Source of the DNA: CAIJMI01 sp964448085
GTDB taxonomy: Bacteria > Patescibacteriota > Microgenomatia > UBA10105 > UBA927
NCBI GenBank assembly: GCA_964448085.1
Contig: CAYUUX010000024.1
Coordinates: 1-12,576 of the forward strand
Reading direction: 5' to 3'
DNA: 12,576 bases
Shown here: one piece after another, positions 6,191 to 12,576 of the stretch
Position numbering within the stretch: the first letter of the stretch is position 1
Layout: each line of letters begins with the position of its first letter
Notes under the pieces: model-generated
Databases searched by the model: none
What the model saw: the letters and a program-made list of their open reading frames with translations, nothing else
What the model was told of the DNA's origin: nothing
Made by a program: the position numbers and the translations under genes

Positions 6191-6232
6191 CGTGAAAAGT
6201 ATCTTATAGTATCGTGAAAAGAATTATCCACA
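6191..6232. other. Two CGTGAAAAG repeats and a DnaA-box-like 9-mer
   Basis: CGTGAAAAG occurs at 6191-6199 and 6213-6221, 22 bp apart. Directly after the second copy, 6224-6232 is TTATCCACA, identical to the consensus DnaA box. It is the only such box I found in the gene-free region and could be coincidental. A bulged hairpin (arms 6234-6242 and 6252-6258) follows, downstream of the membrane-protein gene on the minus strand. Confidence 0.35.
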
Positions 6233-6295
6233 CCACTATAGGACTTAAATACCTAGTGTATCAAACTATATCATGGCACTTCCCTCTCTCCCGCC

Positions 6296-7144
6296 TTACA
6301 TGCTGCGCCAATGTGTCGTAAACAAAGACACAATAAAAACTAAAAAACAGACAAGAAAAAATTCCAGGACTGTTTTTTTGTACAGTTTGTTTGCAAGATA
6401 TTCCTGTGCCATCCCCACGGTGCTGTAAAATACTGCGGAAAGCAGCAGTGCCACCATGGCGGTTGGCATTGGCCAAAAGGAAACAGCCCACGCAAGTTCC
6501 CCTAATACAACGGAAAGTGACATACTTAATACAACCACTCTCCTACTCGGTTTGCGTTCTAATTCCATAACCCACAGCGAAGGGAAAATATGTAAAAAAC
6601 TAAAGAGGATGATAAGGACCGTTGTCCAAAACGGATATCCGCGAAACGATATTACAGTCAGCGTCAAAAGATAAAATGTAAATATCGTTAGCAAAAACCC
6701 CACGGATCGTGCTGCGCGCAACAACGCAATCGTTCTGTTTGCCGCAACATTAAATATGTTTTCCGTTAAAAGATATGCATATAAACCAATGGCATACAGC
6801 GCCGCTATAGGAATCCTTGTCAGCCAACGGGCAGGAAGAAGGAAATAAAAAAGCGCAACTGCCGCACTGTAAAGCGTTGGAGGAATCAAGAGTGTCATCC
6901 ACTCGACCCCCTCCAGATCCTCCCGAAGGACAAATGCGGATGCGCCATAGGTAATGGCTGCTAAAAGGACAACCAGAGGGTAGCGAACAGCATCTATCGG
7001 AACGAGTTGCGTCAGCATCAATATCGCAGTGAGTATCCCGGTTACCAAAACAAACTGTTGCCGTTTGGTAAGAAGAATATGCCGTTCCCATCGTCTCCAA
7101 CGCTTTTTGACAAAAGAAGAAAATTGCTGTTTTATCGTATCCAT
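6296..7144 (-). CDS. Polytopic membrane protein of unknown function (DUF5656-like?)
   Basis: A 282-aa integral membrane protein with about eight or nine hydrophobic segments (near residues 30-47, 56-72, 84-103, 110-126, 147-167, 171-193, 203-222, 226-243 and 258-275) after a strongly basic N-terminus (KKRWRRWERH). No catalytic or transport motif stands out. The layout, and the pairing with yebC, resemble small uncharacterised membrane proteins of Patescibacteria such as the DUF5656 group; this assignment is from memory of style and needs a profile search. Its ATG lies 6 nt after the yebC stop without a Shine-Dalgarno, so it is probably translated from the yebC mRNA. It is the last gene before the gene-free region, and no strong terminator follows. 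Confidence 0.75.
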   Translation of the reverse strand: MDTIKQQFSSFVKKRWRRWERHILLTKRQQFVLVTGILTAILMLTQLVPIDAVRYPLVVLLAAITYGASAFVLREDLEGVEWMTLLIPPTLYSAAVALFYFLLPARWLTRIPIAALYAIGLYAYLLTENIFNVAANRTIALLRAARSVGFLLTIFTFYLLTLTVISFRGYPFWTTVLIILFSFLHIFPSLWVMELERKPSRRVVVLSMSLSVVLGELAWAVSFWPMPTAMVALLLSAVFYSTVGMAQEYLANKLYKKTVLEFFLVCFLVFIVSLFTTHWRSM

Positions 7145-7150
7145 AAGACG

Positions 7151-7870
7151 TTATGCTAAATTCGAATACACTTCTTGTACATCATCAAGCGTCTCAAGTT
7201 TTTCAATCAACCCCTCAACCTGCTGGCGCTTGGCATCATCAAGGACAATGGTAGTTGTCGGACTCATCACAACCAAGGCCGTATCAATTATAACGTTTTT
7301 CTGCTCCAACGTTTCCTTCACGCGCATAACATCGGTAGGCGCTGTATAGATTTCAAATACGTCACTCATCTCCACTACGTCAAGAGCACCTGCATCAGCT
7401 GCTTTCCCGAACAGTTCATCAAATGGTACTCCTGCAACCGGCACGGTTATGATACCTTTCCGTTCAAACAGGTACGCTACTGCTCCGGGAGACGCCATCG
7501 CTCCCCCTGCGTGATCAAGCATTTGTTTAATAAATCCAACCGTGCGTTTTATGTTATCCGTTGCTGCTTCGATATAAAGGGCCACGCCGTGCGGTGCATA
7601 TCCTTCATAGACCGCAGCGGTTATTGCCCCTCCCCCCTCCCCGCTTGCTTTTGCGATAATGCGTTCAATATTTTCTTTCGGCATATTGACTGCTCGCGCT
7701 TTCTCGACTGCCAAACGGAGACGGAAATTGTCGTTCGGATTCGTTATGCCACCACCTTCTTTGACGGCAACAAGAATGGCACGGGATGCCTGAGTAAATG
7801 CCGCAGCTTTGGCAACATCGGTTGTGGCTTTCTGATGCTTTACCTTCGACCACTTGGAGTGTCCTGACAT
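7151..7870 (-). CDS. yebC: YebC/PmpR family protein
   Basis: A 239-aa protein, the usual length for the YebC/PmpR/TACO1 family. The N-terminal signature is clear (MSGHSKWSKVKHQKA), followed by NFRLRLAVEKARAVNMPKENI and the segment YEGYAPHGVALYIEAATDN that mark the family, and a C-terminal domain ending in LETLDDVQEVYSNLA. YebC proteins are cytoplasmic; members were first described as transcription regulators and more recently as translation factors that relieve ribosome stalling, notably at proline stretches. Here the position usually occupied by acidic or Lys-Gly residues reads TTDVAKAAAFTQASRAI, a mild divergence. The gene begins the two-gene unit yebC-membrane protein and seems leaderless. 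Confidence 0.95.
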   Translation of the reverse strand: MSGHSKWSKVKHQKATTDVAKAAAFTQASRAILVAVKEGGGITNPNDNFRLRLAVEKARAVNMPKENIERIIAKASGEGGGAITAAVYEGYAPHGVALYIEAATDNIKRTVGFIKQMLDHAGGAMASPGAVAYLFERKGIITVPVAGVPFDELFGKAADAGALDVVEMSDVFEIYTAPTDVMRVKETLEQKNVIIDTALVVMSPTTTIVLDDAKRQQVEGLIEKLETLDDVQEVYSNLA

Positions 7871-7879
7871 ATGGATTCA

Positions 7880-7908
7880 ATTCTATCCTCTCCCTTGACA
7901 ATTCTCAA
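7880..7908 (-). promoter_or_regulatory. Promoter of yebC, predicted leaderless
   Basis: On the minus strand TTGAGA (7903-7908) and TAGAAT (7880-7885) are separated by exactly 17 nt. Only 9 nt separate the -10 from the yebC ATG (7870), and there is no Shine-Dalgarno there, so the transcript should start at or beside the ATG. Confidence 0.55.
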
Positions 7909-7922
7909 GAAAAACGTAAACT
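7895..7922 (+). promoter_or_regulatory. Promoter of the TPR gene, predicted leaderless
   Basis: A perfect TTGACA (7895-7900) and TAAACT (7917-7922) are separated by 16 nt. The ATG at 7931 is 8 nt after the -10, with no Shine-Dalgarno. The -35 region overlaps the spacer and -35 of the opposing yebC promoter, so the two polymerases probably exclude each other. Confidence 0.6.
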
Positions 7923-7930
7923 GAATCGTT

Positions 7931-8635
7931 ATGATTGACGCCTCTCTCAAGGACGACGCCATACAAGCAGCACTTCACCAAGACTGGGGAAAAGCCATTT
8001 GTTTGAACACTACTATCCTCAAAGAGGAAAAAACCAATGTCGATGCACACAATAGACTTGGTTTTGCATATCTCAAAAACTGCCAGTTTAAAAAAGCAAA
8101 AGAGATATTCGAAAAGGTACTCAAATTTGATCCATACAACCAAATCGCACAAAAAAATCTCAAGAAACTGTCCTCTGCAAAGCGCGCCACTTCACACATC
8201 CAGGAATCCTGTGATATATCACCACTCCTGTTTCTGGAGGAACCGGGAAAAACAAAGGTAGTTGACTGCATCAATGCCGCACCAATGAACGTACTCTCCG
8301 GACTTTCCTGTGGACAGGAAGTTCTATTAAAACAACGAAAGCACACGGTAGAGGTACGGGATCTCCAAAACAAATATCTGGGTGCACTCCCCGACGACAT
8401 TGCATTCCGCATGCTAAAACTGCTTACTGCGGGCAATTGCTATACCATCCACATTAAGGGGATGTCGAAAAACTGTATATCCGTCTTTATTCGGGAAACG
8501 AAACGGGGAAAACGCCTCAAAAACCAACCATCGTTTATCGGCACAACGAGCTACGTGCCGTTCCGACGGGATATAACGGATGTGCAAAAAGAGAAAGAAA
8601 CGGACGAGGAAGAAAACGAACAGCCTCAGGAATAG
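7931..8635 (+). CDS. TPR protein with a HIRAN-like C-terminal domain
   Basis: A 234-aa soluble protein. Residues 4-69 form two TPR-like helical hairpins; the second is clearest (NVDAHNRLGFAYLKNCQFKK then AKEIFEKVLKFDP). Residues about 105-190 resemble a HIRAN-type beta domain: a conserved G-L-x-x-G-x-x-V-x-L start (GLSCGQEVLLKQR), a middle strand with V-x-V-R, and LGALPDDIAFRMLKLLTAG near 150-168. HIRAN domains bind DNA ends or accompany nucleic-acid enzymes, but this similarity is judged by eye. The C-terminus (212-234) is acidic and charged, probably disordered. Function is unknown; TPRs suggest a protein partner. It is divergent from yebC and ends 5 nt from the convergent LCP-like gene. 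Confidence 0.8.
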   Translation: MIDASLKDDAIQAALHQDWGKAICLNTTILKEEKTNVDAHNRLGFAYLKNCQFKKAKEIFEKVLKFDPYNQIAQKNLKKLSSAKRATSHIQESCDISPLLFLEEPGKTKVVDCINAAPMNVLSGLSCGQEVLLKQRKHTVEVRDLQNKYLGALPDDIAFRMLKLLTAGNCYTIHIKGMSKNCISVFIRETKRGKRLKNQPSFIGTTSYVPFRRDITDVQKEKETDEEENEQPQE

Positions 8636-8640
8636 AAACG

Positions 8641-9582
8641 TCAATACGGAATATAATATTGCGCAAAGGCATCTCCTAACCGCACCAGAATATCTCCCCG
8701 AACCAAGGATTCAGCAACTTTTTTTGTACAACCATACCGTTTGAGAAAAAACGCAGCGGTCTTTGATGCAAGAAATTCCTGTTTTCCGGATACTTCACAC
8801 ATCCCTTTGTATACAGGTTCCTCATTGCCAACAAATACGACAAATCCGCCGGTGTGCTCAACGATGCGCGAGAACCGCTGGGCTATTCCCGGATAGTGCG
8901 TCGTGTTCGTGATTGCCACACGAATACCCTCCTGACGAAGCGGTGTATCCTCAAGACTGGAGCCAATTATTGCATCGTATCGTTCTTTGTCCAATCGCCA
9001 CACTGTGGATCCGTCAGGCATTGGGGCTGCATATGTCACGGGAAGAGTACGGAAATCAAACACGGAAACGGTGTTGGGACTCATGGTGGTAAAAAGTCTC
9101 CAAAGTCGTACCATATCCACAAACGACAGGTTTGTTTGCCTCTTGGTAAAAAATCCGATACCGTCAATCAACGAAAACGGTATCTGCACCGAATGAGAAG
9201 TGTCCACTAATGCGGCAACGTCTATTCCTGAAATATACGAGTATATGGGAGTTGCGAAAGCATCCTCAACGGACGCGGTCAACAATGCACCACCCCGTTT
9301 ATCCATATCGTCTAACTTTTGCAGTGCCTGGATATCGTACCAACCATACCCTCGCATAGCGTCTATTTGCGTTTTTGCCGGAATGATCAAAAACGTAAAG
9401 CGTCTGCGTTCTGACTCTATTGAACACACCACCGTTGTGTCACCGACAAAAACAACGCCGTGTCTTCCGTCAAATGGCCGTCCTGTAATCCAGAGGAAAT
9501 AGACAATCGCCGCAAGAAAAATGCTGGCAAATATCAGGATGCTGCGGATCGCCAAACGCTTTGTGCGTCGTCGCTCTACCAT
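8641..9582 (-). CDS. Membrane-anchored LCP-like protein with a LytR_C domain
   Basis: A 313-aa protein. After a basic start (RRRTKR) one transmembrane anchor spans about residues 12-32, leaving the rest outside. Residues 40-205 resemble a degenerate LytR-CpsA-Psr domain: the strand FTFLIIPAKT sits where active LCP enzymes have the phosphate-binding IPRDT, and SVEDAFATPIYSYISGID where they have the tve-l-dyyv-vd segment. The catalytic Arg/Asp are missing, so this copy is probably not an active ligase. Residues 218-305 fit the LytR_C domain (GIRVAITNTTHYPGIA, GDILVRLGD). LCP proteins attach glycopolymers to the cell wall. The ATG is preceded by AAGGA, and its first 7 nt overlap the small basic gene upstream, suggesting translational coupling. 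Confidence 0.78.
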   Translation of the reverse strand: MVERRRTKRLAIRSILIFASIFLAAIVYFLWITGRPFDGRHGVVFVGDTTVVCSIESERRRFTFLIIPAKTQIDAMRGYGWYDIQALQKLDDMDKRGGALLTASVEDAFATPIYSYISGIDVAALVDTSHSVQIPFSLIDGIGFFTKRQTNLSFVDMVRLWRLFTTMSPNTVSVFDFRTLPVTYAAPMPDGSTVWRLDKERYDAIIGSSLEDTPLRQEGIRVAITNTTHYPGIAQRFSRIVEHTGGFVVFVGNEEPVYKGMCEVSGKQEFLASKTAAFFLKRYGCTKKVAESLVRGDILVRLGDAFAQYYIPY

Positions 9583-9719
9583 TCTTTTTTTCCTTTTTTA
9601 ATGATTTCAACCTGAGGAAGTTGCCAAGGGGCATTGACCATTTGTTTGTTTGCGCGCTTTTCCAAATCAGTTTTCTTTACCTTCTTTTTTTCGTGCGTTC
9701 GAAAATCGCTGGAACCCAT
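9576..9719 (-). CDS. 47-aa basic conserved-looking protein
   Basis: A short gene preceded by a perfect AGGAGG (9724-9729) 4 nt before the ATG. The product begins MGSSDFRTHEKKKVKKT, is rich in Lys (about a quarter of residues), has a QMVNAPWQLP stretch in the middle and ends KKGKKEW. There is no membrane segment; it is likely a small cytoplasmic protein that binds nucleic acid or ribosomes, which is only an inference from charge. The strong ribosome binding site, own promoter and 7-nt overlap with the LCP-like gene argue that it is real in spite of its size. I have a loose memory of similar short lysine-rich proteins with an MGSSD start in Patescibacteria, but cannot confirm this here. Confidence 0.75.
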   Translation of the reverse strand: MGSSDFRTHEKKKVKKTDLEKRANKQMVNAPWQLPQVEIIKKGKKEW

Positions 9720-9723
9720 ACTG

Positions 9724-9758
9724 CCTCCTTATAAATACTTAGTACCTGTACTAGTATA
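9724..9758 (-). promoter_or_regulatory. Promoter, inverted repeat and strong RBS of the 47-aa gene
   Basis: On the minus strand a TATACT -10 box lies at 9753-9758 just after the tgt stop, with a weak -35. Transcription would start near 9746, in the middle of an inverted repeat: AGTAC (9741-9745) and GTACT (9748-9752), extendable with one bulge to 9736-9756. This might be an operator or an RNA hairpin ahead of the AGGAGG at 9724-9729. Confidence 0.45.
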
Positions 9759-9768
9759 CCCTATCCCA

Positions 9769-10947
9769 TCAATCTATCCATCCACGTTTCATCTGCAAAA
9801 ACACTCCGTCAGCAATTGCATTCCGGATATCGCCAACAAGCGTATTCATGAACGCAATATTGTGCAGTGTTGCAAGCCGATACCCAAGAAGTTCCCGCAC
9901 ATGAAACAGGTGATGAAGATATGCCCGCGAATACCGCTTGCAGGTATAACAGGAACATGCATCGTCTATCGGATGGGAATCTTTTTCAAAACACGCTTTC
10001 GTTATATCCATTTGGTAGTGTTCTTTTCTGTATTGACGGGAAAACACGCGCCCCATGCGTGCGAGCCGCGTCGGCTGTACACAATCAAACGTATCCATCC
10101 CTGCCTCAACCAAGGTAAACACGTCATCAATCTCCCCAACACCCAAAAGATGTCGCGGTTTTTCCTGAGGCAAAAATGGCGTTACCCAGGAAAGCACGTC
10201 GGCCATCTGCTTCTTACTCTCCCCGACCGACACGCCGCCGACGGCAAATCCATCAAATGGAAGCGATGTGACATATACAGCGGATTTTTTGCGCAAATCC
10301 TCGAAAATACTCCCTTGAATTGAACCATAGAGTGCCTGATACGGATTGCGCTTGGAAGCAATTCGCTGATGTGCGGTTATGCTGCGTTGTGCCCACACGT
10401 GCGTTCGCTCCAGGGAACGTTCGGCCTGTTTTTTTGTGACGGGGTACGGCGTACAGTCGTCAAATGCGATATGGATATCCGATCCAAGATCCCATTGGTA
10501 TGCCATGGAGTTTTCCGGGGTAAATACATACTCCGATCCGTCCCAATGGGAATTGAATGTGACACCATCGTCAGTGATACGAACCAAACTCGCTTCTCCC
10601 TTTCCGTCTTCATTTTTCCGGGCAAACCGTTTCGCGCCAAGGGAAAATACCTGGAATCCCCCGCTGTCCGTGATAAGTGGTCTATCCCACTGCATAAATG
10701 CATGGAGACCGCCGCAAGCTCGTATAACGTCAATTCCTGGCCTCAAAACCATATGATAGGTATTGACGAAAAATAAATGCGTATCCAGTGTTTTGAGATC
10801 CTCGGATGTTAACGACTTTACCGTTGCCTGCGTACCAACGGGCACAAATGCCGGAGTTGCAATATCCCCATGGGGCGTGTGAATGACACCTGTACGTGCG
10901 TGCGTTTTTTTATCCAATGACAATTGGGTGAAGGAAAAATGCTCCAT
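9769..10947 (-). CDS. tgt: Queuine tRNA-ribosyltransferase (TGT)
   Basis: A 392-aa bacterial TGT, which exchanges guanine-34 for preQ1 in tRNAs with GUN anticodons on the way to queuosine. The key sites are present: D94 in LITDSGGFQVFS, the base-binding segment around 155-170, GGVSVGE (237-243), nucleophile D288 in TFDCVQPTR, and the zinc ligands C331, C333, C336 (CSCYTC) with H362. Length is normal to slightly long, with a charged insert at about 110-118. No queA, queC-F or transporter gene lies in the window, so the source of preQ1 is not shown. It starts 3 nt after the kef stop on the same strand and is probably co-transcribed with it; a weak GGATTGGG is the only ribosome-binding candidate. 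Confidence 0.95.
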   Translation of the reverse strand: MEHFSFTQLSLDKKTHARTGVIHTPHGDIATPAFVPVGTQATVKSLTSEDLKTLDTHLFFVNTYHMVLRPGIDVIRACGGLHAFMQWDRPLITDSGGFQVFSLGAKRFARKNEDGKGEASLVRITDDGVTFNSHWDGSEYVFTPENSMAYQWDLGSDIHIAFDDCTPYPVTKKQAERSLERTHVWAQRSITAHQRIASKRNPYQALYGSIQGSIFEDLRKKSAVYVTSLPFDGFAVGGVSVGESKKQMADVLSWVTPFLPQEKPRHLLGVGEIDDVFTLVEAGMDTFDCVQPTRLARMGRVFSRQYRKEHYQMDITKACFEKDSHPIDDACSCYTCKRYSRAYLHHLFHVRELLGYRLATLHNIAFMNTLVGDIRNAIADGVFLQMKRGWID

Positions 10948-10950
10948 AAG

Positions 10951-12576
10951 TCAACCCAATCCATGTTCAATTTTCAACCTGGAGATTCTCCCCTCCAAGT
11001 CTTTTTCTTCAACGCCATAATGCCCAAGAAGCTTTGAGGTTATGGCAATTGCCGCTTCAAATTCCGGTTGTACGATGGTTGCAACACCCAAAGTCCTCAG
11101 CCGCAATTGATCCGCTTCATGATGGGTCCTACATATGATACGGATGTGTTTGTTGAGGGTTTGTGCATTGGCTATAACCATTTCCTGGGTATGCCGGTCA
11201 GGAATCGCAATCACGATCGCTTTTGCAAAGTCCACTTCCCCGTAATCCAGAACATCCATGTCTGCCGGATCACCGTAAATGACAGGAATATGCTTGCTTT
11301 GCAACTCCCGGACAGTCGTGTGATTGTAATCAATCACCACAAACGGAATGGAAGACATGGTGAGCGCGCGTCCGATATACTTTCCCACCCTTCCATATCC
11401 GCAAATAACCACATGGTCTCGAAGCGGTACTTCACGGGGAAACAATTCTTTCTCTACTTTTTCCGGTATGAAATCCGGATACAAAAACTTCACGCGTTTG
11501 CGCAAAAAATAATACAGCTGCTGGCCTTTACCAAAAAGAGGTGCGCTGACCATAATCGTCAAAAAGACGAGAGCAACGATCAATGCAAATTGTTGTTCGT
11601 TGAGCATACCGTTGGTTTTCCCGAACTGTGCGATGATGAAACCAAATTCACTCATCTGCGTTAATCCCAACCCAACCAAAAAAGCCGTTTTCCGATGGTA
11701 ACCCAAAAAGCGCGTGGTGAAATACACAATCGCTGCTTTGCAAAGCATAATACAAACAATGGCGACCGCAATTGTTTGAAACATCGGAACCAATAACGAT
11801 ACGGGAAGGGACATGCCAAGGGAAACAAAAAACACAACGGCAAATATGTCACGAAGTGGTCGGACTTCGGCAAAAATCGTATGATTCTGACTCGTTTCCG
11901 CAACAAGGATACCTGCAATAAATGCACCCAGTGCCGCGGAGAGTCCTGCCATGTATGCAACTGTTCCTGCCAAAAAAACGATACCGATAACAGTAAGCAA
12001 AAACACCTCCCTGCTTCCAAACGCTGCGATTTTATTTAAAATCCATGGAATGCCGTTTCTTCCCAAAAATATGATGGCGCCTATTGCAATCGCTGCTTTA
12101 ATTAAATTCACTCCCAACAGACTCACTGCAGAAACGGCCGATACGCCCGGATTATGATACAGCGAGGCGATAGTGGGAATGATCATCATAATAGGAATGA
12201 CTGCGAGATCCTGTACGATAAGCCATCCGGTCAGCACTTCTCCATGGATAGTCTCCATTTCTCCACGCTCCGATAGCATCCGAACAACAACAGCTGTTGA
12301 GGACAGTGATGCGGCAATTGCTATCAACAGAGACGGCAAAAAGCCTAGGCCAAAGGAAAGAAATAATGGAATAAACAGACAAAACGATATAAGTATTTGT
12401 GCAACCGCTGCCCAAGAAACGGTGCCTAAAATAGTACGTAACCTATGAAACGAAAATTCGACCCCGAGAGTAAACAACAAAAGTGTTACACCGCTTTCCG
12501 CAACAACCGTGACCATGTGCATATCCAAAAAATGGGAAAAGAGGTTCCCTACCAAAACTCCAACGGCAATGTATCC
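10951..12576 (-). CDS. Kef/CPA2-type cation:proton antiporter with RCK domain (5' end cut)
   Basis: The visible 541 residues lack the N-terminus: the frame stays open to the window edge (GYIAVGVLVGN before the TTG at 12555), so the TTG is not the start. The first ~350 visible residues form the membrane domain with about ten segments, including the signatures SLSSTAVVVRML and LGAFIAGILVAET and the helix SEFGFIIAQFGKTNG. After a basic linker, an RCK_N/TrkA-N Rossmann domain begins at VVICGYGRVGKYIGRAL and continues through VVIDYN and VIYGDPADMDVL to FEAAIAITSKLLG. It ends about 30 residues after RCK_N, so the TrkA_C domain found in many relatives is absent. Such proteins exchange K+ or Na+ for H+ under NAD(H) or ligand control. 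It heads the visible kef-tgt unit. Confidence 0.9.
   Translation of the reverse strand, partial: GYIAVGVLVGNLFSHFLDMHMVTVVAESGVTLLLFTLGVEFSFHRLRTILGTVSWAAVAQILISFCLFIPLFLSFGLGFLPSLLIAIAASLSSTAVVVRMLSERGEMETIHGEVLTGWLIVQDLAVIPIMMIIPTIASLYHNPGVSAVSAVSLLGVNLIKAAIAIGAIIFLGRNGIPWILNKIAAFGSREVFLLTVIGIVFLAGTVAYMAGLSAALGAFIAGILVAETSQNHTIFAEVRPLRDIFAVVFFVSLGMSLPVSLLVPMFQTIAVAIVCIMLCKAAIVYFTTRFLGYHRKTAFLVGLGLTQMSEFGFIIAQFGKTNGMLNEQQFALIVALVFLTIMVSAPLFGKGQQLYYFLRKRVKFLYPDFIPEKVEKELFPREVPLRDHVVICGYGRVGKYIGRALTMSSIPFVVIDYNHTTVRELQSKHIPVIYGDPADMDVLDYGEVDFAKAIVIAIPDRHTQEMVIANAQTLNKHIRIICRTHHEADQLRLRTLGVATIVQPEFEAAIAITSKLLGHYGVEEKDLEGRISRLKIEHGLG

Larger units (their letters stand above)
4720..6295. other. 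1.58-kb gene-free region upstream of xer
   Basis: No frame here gives a credible protein; the longest open frames (80 and 100 codons) have unnatural composition, no ribosome binding sites and mutually overlapping alternatives. From left to right it holds the xer promoter, a perfect hairpin (4962-4980), an interleaved pair of inverted repeats (4991-5027), several short stem-loops between 5286 and 5400, an A+T-rich stretch near 5205-5245, the A/B repeat array (5654-6137), and two CGTGAAAAG direct repeats followed by a DnaA-box-like 9-mer (6191-6232). I looked for tRNA, tmRNA, RNase P RNA and SRP RNA signatures and saw none. A region this long without genes is unusual beside gaps elsewhere of 0-224 bp. 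Confidence 0.8.

Noticed and set aside
4720..6295. Chromosomal origin
   Set aside because: Only one consensus DnaA box was found, and no dnaA, dnaN or other origin-linked gene lies in the window.
7175..7867. 230-aa open frame antisense to yebC
   Set aside because: Shadow frame; yebC is unmistakable on the other strand, and the antisense product is Cys/His/Arg-rich and unnatural.
9634..10323. 229-aa open frame antisense to tgt
   Set aside because: Shadow frame opposite conserved tgt codons, including the zinc-site region.

Overview
The window looks like a compact bacterial chromosome with moderate G+C, standard stop usage (TGA ends kef, tgt and the LytR-C-like gene) and very tight gene packing. 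The mix of genes (YebC, bacterial Tgt, a truncated Kef-type antiporter, a lone XerC/D-like recombinase, an LCP/LytR-C-like anchored protein, a polytopic protein reminiscent of the patescibacterial DUF5656 group, a lysine-rich 47-aa protein) fits a Patescibacteria/CPR lineage, perhaps Microgenomates-like. That is an inference from gene style, not a phylogenetic result. Use of TGA as stop argues against the UGA-recoding CPR groups.

Layout. 1-131 may hold the 5' end of a divergent minus-strand gene (weak). 132-872 (+) encodes a membrane-anchored SIMPL-domain protein, convergent with an unrecognised minus-strand protein (897-1925) carrying an HEXXH motif. After a 224-bp divergent intergenic region comes a C39-like papain-fold protease (2150-2749, +). 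It overlaps tail-to-tail with an ATP-grasp ligase resembling D-Ala-D-Ala ligase (2733-3734, -), which lies 4 nt behind a complete xer-type recombinase (3739-4719, -).

4720-6295 is 1.58 kb with no credible gene, which is conspicuous in such a packed region. Its right half contains an ordered array of six ~40-46-nt imperfect hairpin elements of two kinds (A and B), alternating A-B-A-B-A-B with a period of 182-183 bp. The elements are conserved (A2 and A3 are identical over 46 nt). The spacers keep nearly constant length (35-36 and 61 nt) but have little sequence in common. The left half has several isolated stem-loops. This array is the main candidate for something undescribed.

6296-7144 (-, polytopic membrane protein) follows yebC (7151-7870, -). 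yebC and a TPR/HIRAN-like gene (7931-8635, +) diverge from a 60-bp region with two overlapping sigma70-type promoters. Each -10 box sits 8-9 nt before its ATG, so both mRNAs should be leaderless. The SIMPL gene at 132 has the same geometry. On the minus strand 12576-8641 reads kef-like antiporter (cut by the window end), tgt, a 47-aa basic protein with its own strong ribosome binding site, and an LCP/LytR-C-like anchored protein that overlaps it by 7 nt.

Functionally the window mixes cell-envelope genes (SIMPL, Ddl-like ATP-grasp, LCP/LytR-C-like), translation and tRNA modification (YebC, Tgt), ion homeostasis (Kef) and site-specific recombination (Xer). The unexplained array lies about 0.9 kb upstream of the recombinase gene.
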